Assembly (NCBI RefSeq): GCF_019649055.1
Contig: NW_026570388.1
Location: 155,589 to 219,588, forward strand
Length of the DNA: 64,000 nt
Source of the DNA: Paramacrobiotus metropolitanus
Lineage: Eukaryota > Tardigrada > Eutardigrada > Parachela > Macrobiotidae
Reading direction: 5' to 3'
Shown here: one piece after another, positions 44,125 to 56,600 of the stretch
Position numbering within the stretch: position 1 is the stretch's first letter
How the letters are laid out: each line of letters begins with the position of its first letter
Notes under the pieces: model-generated
Seen by the model: only the letters and a program-made list of their open reading frames with translations
The model's database searches: none
What the model was told of the DNA's origin: nothing
Translations under genes and position numbers: made by a program

Positions 44125-44990
44125 TTAAGCTTTTAAAAGCCACATGAGCGGGTCAAAAACTGTTTGCAAAGCTGTGAGAATGATGCCGACGTGAAAAAAC
44201 CAGACCGGCTTTTGGAAGACGGCGGACATCGGCGGGAAGCCAGCACATCAGCACGACATCGTCAGCACCAGAAACGGCCAGACCTTTCGTTGCCAGTCAC
44301 CTGCACGCTTCCTTTTGAATCGGCGTGGCCTCAGTCCTGCTACAAGGATTCCATTAGCCTCAGTACCACTACAGTCCGCTTTGTTTGTTCCAGCGTTGGT
44401 TTCGTCGCAGCCGCGCGCCTTTTCTTCCAGCGCGTTACTGTCATATACATATAAATTCCGATCACCAGCAACAGCGGAATAAACCGGTGCAGAACGATTG
44501 CCATGCGGGCTGTAGTAGAAGAAATCTTGGGAAAAAAAAGAAAACCGCACAAAATGGACGCAGGCCACAGTCCCCAGACACAGTAACGCCGCCGTCTTTT
44601 GTCCGTGATGTCGCCGGTACGATTGGAAGGCTCAAAGACGGCTCATCGAGATGAGGACGTGCAGGAACACTGGAATTTATTCAGCATGAACACAAATTGT
44701 CTGCAAATGTACCGGATGCAGACTGGTTGGCGGGCAGGCGCCATGCAGGGTGTTGACTCGCAACACGGCTAAACCGGGCAGGTTACTGTCTTACTGAAGC
44801 AGATAAAAATCCATTAAGTAGTGATGGATGTGGCAATAATTGCAGCAGCACCATACCGATATTTAAAAAAATACTTTTGTAACAGAAGCGATGGCGGTGG
44901 CGGTAACTTCCCAGTATGGGATTCCAGCCGCCGGGTCGGATAGTGCCGGGCTGGGTGGCATTGATGCATAATTACCAGCTTCTATCGTCA
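44125..44990 (-). pseudogene. Decayed receptor F paralog (receptor J)
   Basis: The minus strand aligns with receptor F over its length but needs many frame changes. Recognisable pieces include GWNP near the N-terminus, FFYYSP, IVLHRFIPLLLVIGIYMYMTVTRWKKRR, QRKVWPFLVLTM and DPLMWLLK. A deletion removes the ECL2 Cys and neighbours, fusing FFYY to HRFIP in one frame. The end has gained A's, changing LSLK to LKA. F member of duplication unit 3. Confidence 0.85.
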
Positions 44991-46496
44991 TTAAAGCGAT
45001 TCCAAAACCGAATGTCTAACAAATACATTAGGAAAATGTTGATAACCGAACTCGAAATCGTTGCGGTGCGCTGGTATTTGCAGATACATGGCGATATTCA
45101 CAAAATCTAATTTTCGCGCTTAGTCGATTAGCAGATGCAACCAATCACGTTAGAAACTGATCAGTCTTTTTTAATTGTGTCCTGAGAAATTTTGTTGTTT
45201 ACATCTGAGTGGAGCCGGAATTTCGGGATCTGAGGATGTAATCCGAATGGACGATAAGAAAGGTATAAATTTACTTCCTTTGTGAATTTCAATTAGCAGA
45301 AAAAAATATCAGCCTAAAGATGACGCACATGCCACAGCGTGTGATGTTAGGCTGCAGCTGTTGTCGAAATATTCCAGGCTTAACCACACTCCCTTTCGGC
45401 GCCAAATAATTAGACATTCAACGACAACTATCATGCTGTGTGACCTTCTCGACAACAGCAGGGGTTGCACCATGAACAGAAGAAAAAAACTAACTAGTGA
45501 TCACTTTGAGCGGAATTTGTGAAGAAAACTGGACTTATGACGCATGATGTTGCAGATATGAAGAGAGAATGATCCGGTCACTGCTGTTGAGTTGAAATAC
45601 ATAAATGTCTTACAAATAATTATACGTAGAGATTAAGCCTGTTCAGTTAGGCGTCAGCAAAATCAGTTTCCTGTTTATGCTCAAGACTATAAGTGAAATA
45701 CATGTCCCGCCTTCTCCCGTTCTTCGTTAAGCACGTCCTCCCCACAAGAGTTCAGTTTATGTGGTGTTTTGCCTACATTAATTTGCTCTTTCAGTTACAG
45801 ACTTGCAGTTACCGGTTATGACCTAAGCAGGCTAATCCGAAGAAGGTAAACCGTGCTTCTTTAAAAGCTGCCCTGTATACGTGCTCCGGCACATTCGAAA
45901 GCTCAGCATTCAGCGTTACGAAACCAGTATACGCGACATCTGAGATTTTGCAAGTTAATTACAACTATGACATGTAAAAGTGTAGTGGTTAAAGGTCATC
46001 CTGACGTTGTTGCTATTTCAGGCACTTTAAAAGTGGCTGGCATTACTGCTTTCGCGGACCACGTACCTATTCCATACATCCGATCCCTCGCCTTCACTAC
46101 TCTTGTAACAACTATCGTGCACCTTTTATCGCTTTCTGGAAAAAGTGACAGTGGCGTAAGCACTTGTGTAATCAAGCTTATTAACGTATAAATCCCGATT
46201 AACAGCGTTGAAATCCGTAAAACGAGGCTAATTTGATCAGCTCATCATTGCATCAGCGGAATATAAGACGACGACCATGTGATGGATGTGGTGGAATGCT
46301 GGCATCAATTTCCTGATTTCCTACGACTAAATGTCACCGGATTTTGGAACATGCCAAAAGTATTTAACGGCCTGCTGCAGGACATGTGAAGGTCAGGTAT
46401 TCCTTTTGCAAATACATTCTCGTAAAACCGTCTACATGGACGTTGACCTTTGATGCGAGTTCTCCAACTTTTCCATGGTGAACGGATCATTGAAAA
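44991..46496. other. Divergent intergenic region of receptors J and K
   Basis: Homologous to 28560-30041 between F and G over most of its length and of nearly equal size (about 1.5 kb each). No gene. Confidence 0.6.
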
Positions 46497-47465
46497 ATGA
46501 ATTCTTCATACAACACCACAATTATCTTCAACACCACCCAGCCCGCATCCTCACCACCGGGCTGGACTCCCGTCCTGATCATGATGGCCCTCATTGCTGG
46601 TATCTCCTTCTCACTAAACTCCGTAATGCTCCTGCTGCAGTTCCTCCCGCAAACCCGTATCACATCCTTCACCGTGTACCTGATTGCCATATGCATCGGG
46701 AATCTCGGTTATTTAGGCATCGTCCGACCGATCGGGATTATGACCTCGGCAGGAGTGTTCCCCGGTGGTTACGCATTATGTATGTTCTACATGTACGTGC
46801 AGTTTATCATCTGTCAAAGTCCCGGTACTGGTGCACGCTCATCTCCATCAACCGCTTTTGGGCGATCCGCTACCCGGTATCTTACCGGCATCGTCATCAT
46901 AAAAGATGTCCGTTCTGCTCTGCGCCAGCGTGTTCCTGTACGTCCACGGTGCAGTTTCCCATGTTCATGGTGGAATACTACATTATCAGTCCAATCAAGA
47001 AAGGTTGTCAGTTGACCGGGGCAGCGTGGATGCCCTGGCGCAACGCCGATATTGTTCTGCATCGCTTCATACCGCTGATTCTGGTCATCGGGATCTACAT
47101 CTACATTATTGTCAAGAAATGGAAAAAAGAAGCGCACTATTGATCACCACGAAATGAGTGTGGCTTCCACGCAGAATGGCACTGCGTTTACGAAGGCTGA
47201 TATTGTTGAAGACGATGATGAAAGAGCCGGCGCGAAGAAGCTTAAAGGGAAGAATTCCCGTGGGAATAAGCGGGCAGTTAAGCCTTTTGTCGTGTTAACG
47301 ATGACCTCGGTTTCCGTGCTGCTGTGCTGGATTCCGGCGGATGTATACTGGGCGATGCTGTACCTGGGATTCCGCTTGCCCGCCTGGGCATACACAATTG
47401 TCAGTACTTTATACAGTCTGCAAATGATTTTTGATCCTCTGATGTGGATGATTAGTCTGAAATAA
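46497..47465 (+). pseudogene. Rhodopsin-like GPCR, several frameshifts (receptor K)
   Basis: Very close paralog of receptor G. MNSSYNTT to ICQ is open with glycosylation sites. Then the frame shifts at the end of TM3 (one base gained near 46820, two lost near 46840), in the second loop (AAAA at 46901-46904 where G has five A's), near 46960 (one lost) and at 47123-47128 (six A's for five). From 47109 the last 118 codons are open with the acidic patch, RAVKPFVVLTMTSVSVLLCWIPADVYW and FDPLMWMISLK. Unlike receptor G, TM6 has Val instead of Glu before LLCW. G member of duplication unit 3. Confidence 0.9.
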
Positions 47466-47785
47466 CCCAGGAACGCCATCAGTTTTCATAACTTGTGCAT
47501 TTGTTGATTATTAAAATTATAAGAATGACTTGTGTCTACTACTGAACGGCAAACCTTTTCAGTAACTCATATGAGCACGTTTCAGTTACATGGATCACAG
47601 ATATTTAAGACAGGCTCCGCGAACTCCTCAGCAATGACTTTAATGGTAGTTTGGGGGTTAATACATAGTATCGATGTCCTATGTAACCGACGCAGCGGAT
47701 CCAATAGGTCATCTCCACAAAAGGTAACCGACACAGCGGATCCATTACACACTTCCAAAACAACCCCCCAAAACCCCCAAATGCG
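47466..47785. other. Junction between receptor K and the second YR retrotransposon
   Basis: Contains an imperfect direct repeat at 47678-47698 and 47723-47744, GTAACCGAC(G/A)CAGCGGATCC, period about 45. It may belong to the 3' terminal region of the retrotransposon. No gene. Confidence 0.45.
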
Positions 47786-48717
47786 TCAAACATAGGGCCG
47801 CAAACCGTCAAGAGGCTTGGTGGAGCGGATATAACCTTGATACGCATCGCTCTTCCACCGACCGGAACGCTTAATACAGATATCCGACTGGTGACAGTTG
47901 GCAGCAGTAGTCGCAGCTCCGATACGGAAGCTGTGCGGTGTAATACAGCCAAGTGTAGGAATACCGTGCACAAGCGCCTTCAACATGCCGGCGAAGCGAG
48001 AGCGAGAGAGAAATGTACCATCCCGAAAAGTAAATAAGGGATAACTATTAGGATAATCCAAATCGTTACGCAATATGTGATATTTATAGATAGACCGAAA
48101 GGGGCACACAGATCAGTTTGTAGCAGACAGAGAAACGACCGAACCTTGAGCAAACTGGTCAGTTTTAGATCGCTTAATAGAAAGTAAAACTGCAGATTTC
48201 TGAAAGGTTACATCAGACAGCAACAAGGTAGAATAAGCTTGGAAAGAGCGTTTGTGCGACGACGTAAACTCACACGGACGAAGGAAGCCAAAGTATGCAG
48301 CATTACAAGCTGCCCAAAATAACGACTTATCGTAAAGTGTCCACTGAGAATCATTAAGACCGCGCTTAATTAATCTCATGACATCCAATGATACCGGTAA
48401 TCTTTATCGCACCGAGGCGGACAGACCGCGCATAGCCTAACCGCGCGAGTAATAACAAGCGAGTTTGTGAAATCAAGACTTCCATGCTCACACAGCCAGT
48501 TAGAAATACCAGATACATATACACGAAGCGTGGCATAAGATTTATTAGACTCGAACAAATATGCAATGAAACGCAACAAAGATGTGCAGCTAAGCTGATA
48601 TTTGCGTTGCTGGCAAAAGTTGCGATAAGTGGTAAAGCCAATACTGTAAACGGACCGAGAAGAGGATGCAATATGATTTTTTAATAACAATTTAATAGTA
48701 GAATCCATGCTATTCAA
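47786..48717 (-). pseudogene. Tyrosine recombinase domain of second YR element
   Basis: The N-terminal SAM-like domain (48376-48717) includes ASSSRSVYSIGFTTYRNFC. The catalytic region has GFLRPCEF with the first Arg, SIKRSKTDQ, then PHSFRIGA (about 47914-47934), GRWKSD and the Tyr in YQGYIR. All catalytic residues survive, in at least two frames with breaks near 48380 and 48110. It would have integrated the element's circular DNA. Confidence 0.85.
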
Positions 48718-50272
48718 TCAATAACTCATTCAACACATCCGGTACGAACTCAGGGTTAGCATTAGCATTAGGACAAAGCTGACGAAATTTAACTAGCTGA
48801 CCGCGTGATAAAGCATCGGCAACATGATTCGACAAACCAGATATGTGAAGAAGACGTAAATTAAAGTTATGTTGAGCTGCACAGAAAAATATTTTCCGCA
48901 TAACACTGTTTACTTGCAAATTAGCAGAGCAAAACTAGACCATGCCTGCAACAGCGAGATTATCAGAATGTAACTGAACTTTCTTGCCGGCCAGTAACGT
49001 TCCCCATAGCAGACAGGCAATGTACACAGGAATTACTTCACAAAGTGCGATACCATACTCCGCCATAACCGCCAGCTGGCCATTTAACAGAAAACCAACG
49101 ACCGGCAAAATAACCACCGATACCAAACGATAACGATGCGTCAGTGTATAACTGCAACACATCCGCATTTGACCAATCCACATCTATGAACGAATTAGTG
49201 CCGTTCCATGTCGGCAAGAAATCGCGCCACCACTGTATATCCGCATGAAAGCGGCATCCAGCAGGACTGTATCCAGCTGATTATGCAACCAAATTAATCA
49301 TACGACGCAAAAACAACCGGCCAACCGGCACATTTGGCAGCAAACTGCAATTTGCCAATGATGCTTTGTAGCTCGGTTTTGGAACACGTAATACGATCCG
49401 CCCACTGGTTAAGTAATAAAATAAGCTCAGCCAACTTTTAGACGGCAAAGAGATCGTACCGGCAACTGAATCAGCACAATACCCGAAAGGTCAAGGCAGT
49501 TGCCGGACCTTCCGTCTTTCTACTGCCAAAGGAACACCAAGGGCGCCACATAAATCAATAAAACTGTCAAGTATAACCCGACACTGTGCCGATGCAGCCA
49601 TGCCAATCAAAAGAAAATCATCCACATAAGAGTAAAATCCACTCGTGATGGGTGATATTCGATAAGATCAGTGGATTGCATCGGAAAATAAACAGAACAA
49701 ATAAGGGGAAGAACGCGAGCCGAACGGTAATACAATATCAAAATAGTATCCATTTCACACGATAACCGAGGAGATGCCAATCTACGCCGAACTGGCACCA
49801 GTCTAAACGCATGTTTATATCTAATTTAACCATAATGGCGCCTTTACCAGCTGTCTTTAGGTAGCGGATAGCATCATCAACTACGTACAATAAGAAACAG
49901 TATACGTGGACGGTCAATGCAGTCATTAACAGATGTGAGACGGAGCTGACAGATTATTAATGATTCGATGTCCACCTGACGCTTTGGGAATAACGCCCGA
50001 GAATTGCAGACAAAATTAATTAGCGGCGGCTTATCAAACGGACCAACAGAGTGGCCTAATGACACTTCCTTCTGCACAGACTGTAAAATATCATGATGCA
50101 AAACTGCCGATTTCATATTAGGCACTGACCAAGATACGCGGGGACCGGTATAACCAATATCCGCTCCATTTAATAAGATATCAGATATCTGCGCAACAAA
50201 CAACCGATCTGGGTGGTCTGCAATAACTGGACAAACTTCTCGACGAAGCGGAGTTGCCGGTTTTGTTGGCAA
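48718..50272 (-). pseudogene. RT-RNase H region of second YR element
   Basis: The N-terminal segment (49877-50272) shows VSLGHSVGPFDKPPL, homologous to the first element. The RT core has KLDIN-like motif A remains and YVDD at 49617-49628. The RNase H end has the recognisable tail ISGLSNHVADALSRGQ (about 48800-48860). The frame is interrupted many times. Not functional. Confidence 0.8.
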
Positions 50273-51308
50273 AGAACTTCATAACAGGAATAGAAACCGT
50301 GTCCTCGGCCGCAATGAGAGCAGAAATGACGAAGTTTCTTTCGGCATGTGTTGAACAGATTCCATCGTTGAACTCCTGACAAATGACTTTTCCACACTAC
50401 CGGAACCGTTTTTCGATCCCCGCCGGCCGCTGCCGGCCGGTCACGAAAAGCTGTGTGTTGCTCGGCTAGTACTGGCAACACCCACAGCCGGCCGCATCCA
50501 ACACTCACGAGCAAAATGACCACGGCCGCAGTTATTACAAGCTGCGCTGCGGTTCCGTAGACGTTGCGTGCTGTATTTCCGTAAACGTTGCATCTGGAAA
50601 GACTGCCGAAAGATTTCTTGATGGATGTCTCCCATATAGCCACGTTAAACGGCTGCGTACGAGCAAACATGCGGAATCGATGGTCGTACCCCAACCACTG
50701 GTTAACAGAGTAACCACTGGCCGCAAAACTGCCATTACACTCAAGTACTTAATCAGCGGAAGCCGCATATCAGGATAATAATGCGTACGATGAGCCATAA
50801 ACACGGAGTATGCGCTCACCCACTGCGCAAATGATTCAATCGGTGGCGGCTTGAAGGACTTTTTATCCCGAACAGAATAATACTGGAAGTCTGTGGCGGC
50901 GAGCAGTTCAGCAAAATCAACGTATCGTTCATTACTGCGCAGATCAGCTTCAATGGACGGATCCACTGCCGGCAAATTCAAGAATGGACCAAGGCGCGCA
51001 CTTACTGGAAGCTTCGGTAAAACAACAGGCGACGAGCAATCACTGATTAAAATGCTGTCACGCTGACCAACATCCGGCGACACATCAGACTGAGGCGGGC
51101 GGTGATGCCGGGCAGATGTCAACATGTCGATCTGAGCTTGCAATTCGTTTTGTCTTTGAAGCAGAGACTCCACGGAAGGCGATATACGGGAGCGTGACTT
51201 TTCCTGGGAGTGAAACTGACTTTTCACTCTTACCGGCAATACGATAAAGTGTCCTGTAGATTCATCCGACTCATCAGACAGCGCTGAAGACGTACCTTTC
51301 GCGGACAC
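50273..51308 (-). pseudogene. Gag-like region of second YR element
   Basis: A 257-codon ORF from 51308 contains RYVDFAELL and FAQWVSAYSVFMAHR, matching the conserved Gag block of the first element. A CNNCGRGHFAREC zinc knuckle (one residue shorter than the canonical CX2CX4HX4C) follows in another frame at about 50520-50560. A frameshift near 50700 separates them. Confidence 0.75.
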
Positions 51309-51320
51309 TTCCGGCAGAAG

Positions 51321-52659
51321 ACACAGAAGCGATTTGCGATCTCAAACGACGCGACATTGCAACAAAATTAACCAAAAAACAAATCAGCGAAATTCATAAA
51401 TCGTCAATTACGATAACATAGATTGGAAACTCGAGAAACTGATCATGAAACACAAGCAGCACGATAAAGGTCATCACGAAGCCGGTAATATAATGCCTAA
51501 GCACAACCACGGCACAGCATACCATAGCATTCTTCCCAAGAAATTCCCAAACACAATTCAAGCAGCCACAGGTTAACTTTCAGACTGCGCTCAGCTACAT
51601 CAATCGCACAACAACGTACACAAACTTTCCGTGATACTATCCATGACATACAGTGCTACAGCTGACCACTGCCCAAGCGCCTTACCGGCGCCCAACCGCA
51701 TCTCCCCGATCCGCCTTTCGTCCTTCTCCGCTGTCTTAACCGGAATTAAATGGCTAATTCTATTTAATATGCGTTCCACTAAATTTCTCACCAGTGTTTT
51801 CGTAACCTCTTGTCGCGCGCCGATTGAAACACTTGACATCTCTGGAAAAGGGTGCAGTTTATGGTGCGGGTAAAATAGATAGGTTCATTGCGACCGTTAA
51901 ATAAACCTCATTAATCGTTGAAAAATTTAGGGTAGCGTATGCAGTGTGTGGTTCTGTAGAATCAGGGGCCCGAGATGACGTATTGTGATGACGGTGTGCT
52001 TTTGCTTTATTAATTTTCAAGCAAAAGCTTACAGTACAACTAGCGATGATATTTGTTCACTGAGCTGCTTTTATCGAACCCTTCCGTTCTTTGCGCTGTC
52101 GGGAAGAATGTTATTTCTATACTAACTAAAAGCGCAAATTAAGGCAGATATGTATGTACAATAATCAGTGCATTACTGGTAATTTCAAACGTAGTATTGA
52201 ATATCTTACTGGAATGGTTGGTTAAATGAAAGGTTTTTATATGACAAGGTATACACAAATCTGGGACATCTTTCATGGAACTAATTACGCGATGTAATTC
52301 AACCTGCAGTGTTATCACGGACGACGTCACGAGGCAATACGAACAGGCAGGCGCAATTCTCCTGTACCTCTAAAGTTCGAAGATAATTAAGTAAACGCTT
52401 AAAATAGCGGGTTCCCTTCTGTTCAGAACAGTAAAATTAGCTAAGAATGTTGAAGCACAATACAATTTCTAATCCATTATGTAAAAGTAGAGCCCTCAGG
52501 TCAACTAATAAAATAATGTTAATTTCGGTATGATTTATCCACCGTTTTACGAAACTACCAACCCAAAGCCTTGCAACCATTATGTGTACGTGCCATAGGC
52601 AAAGAAAAGCACGATCAAGCGATTTCAACATTGCAGCGATATTACTGCATTCTCTCGCA
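51321..52659. other. Intergenic, no gene seen
   Basis: Overlapping ORFs on both strands at 51600-51873 look like shadows without a domain. Otherwise AT-rich and unremarkable. Confidence 0.45.
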
Positions 52660-53621
52660 TTATCTCATGCTAAAAAGCCACATTAACGGATCGAATACGA
52701 TTTGCACGGAATATAAAAACGACGTCACATTGTGCACCCATCCGGGCGGTGGCATGTTCACATAAACTAACGCCCAGTGCATCAGCGGGTACCCAGCAGA
52801 TTAGAACATTAATCGAGGTCAAGGTTAACGACAAACGGTTTAACTTTGCGTCGCTTGATTCGGACCGGTATCCAGTGGTTGGCGCGTAGTCTCCGGCATT
52901 TTGTCAGCAACCATCGGCTTACTAGAGTTATCATTGGGATCCGTTGACTGGCGTGCGTCTCCTGTTCACCTACGACCTCCTCCATCGTTTCAGCATGACG
53001 TAGACGTAAATCACCAGAATAGTTAAAAGTGGGATCATCCGGTGCAGAATAAAATCCACCAGCCGCCATGCCACGATGGCTCCCTCCCGGCTGGCAAGTG
53101 GTGTAATCTTTAGCCGGGCATGGTAAAATTCCACCAGCATCACGGAAAGATCAGGATGTGCACGTAGGCCATCACGGCGATACAAACAAAACAGCGACGT
53201 TTTTTATTATGACGCTGCCGATACGACACGGGATGCGTGACCGCCCATAAACGGTTAACAGCGATCAGAACGTGTACTAGCACGGAATCATGCTGACCCA
53301 CCATCTGGGAATACGTACAGAACGCACATACGGCTTGACCGCCGGGAAAGCGGCCGGTGACGAATTGAAAAACCAATGGTGCGCGTAGGCAGCAGAACGA
53401 CAATGTTGCCGATGGAGATGCAGATTAAATAGATGGTGAAGGCAGTGACCTTGGTTTGTGGTAGCCACTGAAGCAGTAGTATCGTAACGTTCAGTACAAC
53501 GGATATACAGGATAAACATAGTTGGGCGATTAACAGGGCGTCCAGCCGTATGGCGTTACAATGGGCAGCGTAGTGTTAGTAAGATATTTTATTGTGGTGT
53601 TGTTGAACGCCAGGCGTTCAT
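52660..53621 (-). pseudogene. Decayed rhodopsin-like GPCR of the C/D group (receptor M)
   Basis: The minus strand aligns to receptors C and D from a start at about 53621 through NNTT, YGWTP, TKVTAFTIYLICISIGNIVV, VLVHVLIAVNRLWAVTHPVSYRQRHNKK, VLIHRM-like FILHRMIPLL, a basic third loop and RRKVKPF, to VQIVFDPLMWLFSMR and a stop at 52660. At least five frame changes are needed, and TM6 with CWxP is largely destroyed. Ends FSMR like C and D. Confidence 0.85.
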
Positions 53622-56600
53622 GTTTGTCGCGCTCCTGGTCCGAAATAATGCAACAAATGTTTCAATGAATATGACTATTTAATTTATCCCAGCTTACGAG
53701 AGCTTACATATAAACATCTGCTAGTTTAGCGACGACGATTTAAGAACAACAACAGATCAAATCCAAAGCAAGTTATTTTGCTGCAATCAACAATAAACCA
53801 AGTTGGTGCCATGTGACAGCAATATTTTTATGTGAATCGAGACTTTCGAGTTATAATATGTAGAGAGTACTATGCTGCAGATTTCCGTGATCAGCATTTG
53901 CCTCCTGATGAAAGATCTGCAATGCGGCTTACTGTAACAAATACTAATAAGTAATAAGCAATACGTTTTAGCGGATAATGCACAGATAAAACGCCAAGTG
54001 AACATTATGACCTTGTACTTTATGAATTACGTCTCGTCAGAACCAAATTACTGACGCAATTAGTGGCAATTTCAATTTCCTTGAAAGGGCATGTTGAATT
54101 CCAACTGCATGACAAGATTCAATTCTGCAAAACAGGATTATTGTTACTTAGGTCGCACGCAGTATCACATGCCCACCGGAAATTAAACGCAGTCTAAGCA
54201 AAATTTTACTGCGAACATATTTGTTTACGGGTAATACAAAATAATTATTCTCAAGAACAAAATTAATGTTGTGTCAAAGCATGTGATAAAGTTCCGAAAC
54301 TATTTAGCGGTGTTATCTGTACCTGCTGTTGTACTGTAGTGAAGTGATCTCGAGCAACCGTGTTTCGTTATCGTGCCAAGTTCAAACATGCGCTGTTGAA
54401 AATCGCTAATTAACGATGTTTAATTTTTTTATCGTGTTTAGCATTAAAATTACCGAAAATTAGGTGTTTTAGTGGTGATTACGCTATCATACCGAAGGAT
54501 ATATAAAGTAAATGAGCTACTGGAGTGAAATGACCTTGCATAAATGAAAATAATTGCGCATGTAAATTACTATCAAGATCAGTGAGAGAACTGCTCAAAG
54601 AGAACAATTAGAGAACTGCTCAAAAGCCGCAGCTTGATTGCATAGTTAACACACATTCAATATCAGATTTATTTCGTTACATAAAAGCGCGGCAGCAGTG
54701 ACAATAATCGAGCGGGCGAGCAGAAGCGAGCCCCGTTTTATCAATATAAGCACTTTGAGGTTTTAAGACACGGCGAGCTTGACCTTCAGGTTCCTTCAGG
54801 TTCACACCCGAAACTGCGGTTCTAAGACACGGCGACCCTGACCTTTGGGTCGCCGTGTGACCTTTGATAACCTTTGTGACCTTTTTAAGTTCCCGACACC
54901 CCGAAACTGCGGTTCTAAGACACGGCGACCTGACCTTTGGGTCTGAGTGACCTTTAGCGACTTTACAGTTCCTGAAACCACACCGCGATTCTGGAGCTTA
55001 AATTTCTCAATCTTATGTGCTGACACAGCAAACTATACCTCTTGATTTTTGGTGTGCGTTAGTGTTGCAGTAATCAGCGTCATTTCTGAATAAGATGGGC
55101 TACTTTTAGCATATTATGAGATAACGTTTAACATGACGTTTCTCTAATGCAGGCGACTACAGACCATAATATCACGTTAAGGCGTAACGCAATGTTGTCG
55201 TAACGAGCCGCGGGTACTGTGACACGATGGCGATGCTCAACTTTAGCTACAATTTATTTACCATGAGGGATATCACGTTACCTCAACAGATAACGTGAGC
55301 GTACAAAGCTGCAGTTATTGCATTTAATTGCATTTATCCGTGTTTCACTGCTTCGCCTTAACTGGCTTAAGTTTGCGTTGTGACTGTTAGCTATAACAAT
55401 GAAAGCAAAATCGTAACTGCTTTATTCGACTCACCCGAACTGCAAGAGGTTATCGCAAATGCAGCTGGCTGACGTTACTTTAATCGGTTGTAGTTAACAC
55501 AGCGGTTCGTTGTAATGGGCCACCACTAATAAGTTTAGCCTTGACTAAGGTTACGGATTTGCGTTACAGGGACGTTTGTTGTTTGATAATAATGAATTTA
55601 ATGCCTTCGGCAACGGTACAAAGTCGCCTCACGCACACAGTAAGATAACACGCATATAACTGGGGGCAAAACTGGACAAAATCAAACTCAAAATTTGCGT
55701 ACTTTAACGTAATAATTCGAAATTACCGTGGGAATAACAGCTATCGCACCGATCTGCAGTGCGGTAGATTGATTTTGTTATTTTCGAAACTGCTTTAGTT
55801 GCTGTAACGAGCGATGGTAACTGTTACGGGCTTCCTCAGCATAATGAACCACGGTCTCAGTCACCGCTACCATGGAAGTCTAAGGTTACCGTAAGGATTC
55901 TGCTAACGCCTACCCACATATCGTTTCTGCCAAAATCTGCAGACTTATCCCATAAAAACTGCAGTTCCGTACCAGATCACCGCTATAGTAGCAAATTACA
56001 GCACATTGAACCGGTTGCTGCTGGGACATTATTCTTTAACGTTTCCGAATGCTTAACAACAATGGGCTCAAGAAACCATAAAAGGATACGATACTGTTAT
56101 GTAATGTTTTACCGCTGTGCTAAGCAAATTACCGTAAGCGTAACGTTTTCTCGTCAAAAATTTACGGTTACAATGACAGGTCATAGAACGCACGGAAAGC
56201 ATATTTTTGCGCAACATTTTGCTTTCACTGGTTGGTGGATAGCGTGTAAAGTACCTGATACCCTTCAATAAACTTATAACTGTAAAATAGATGGTTAAAA
56301 CATTACAAGAAGAAAACCTTCCATATAAATACATTAATTATGGCATTTTTTGGCTCCGGAAATAAGAGCCCCACTGCATCAAGCGCACCTCACCTAGCCT
56401 GTTTGAATAATAACACCTCCTCTCGAAATTACGCCCTAGGGAGACCTATAAATATAAAACCTTGCAGGATGATAAGAATGCTGCAAATTGCCTCACAAAA
56501 GTTGTTGCAGTTGAGCAAACAATGAACATTCTTTTGCAGAATTTCTACGTAACTAAATATGTTGACAATATTGCTGGCACGATTAAGCGGTTGCAGGTTC

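Larger units (their letters stand above)
47786..51320 (-). mobile_element. Second DIRS/Ngaro-type retrotransposon, strongly decayed
   Basis: Same domain order as the element at 2168-6262 (Gag, RT-RNase H, tyrosine recombinase, all minus strand), but clearly a different lineage at sequence level and more degraded. It follows receptor K, the last gene of duplication unit 3. Terminal repeats were not identified with confidence. Confidence 0.82.

Noticed and set aside
51600-51873. Gene on either strand at this place
   Set aside because: Two overlapping ORFs on opposite strands, neither with a domain or context.
54802-55026. 74-codon minus ORF over the minisatellite
   Set aside because: Repetitive translation of the tandem units, with no independent support.
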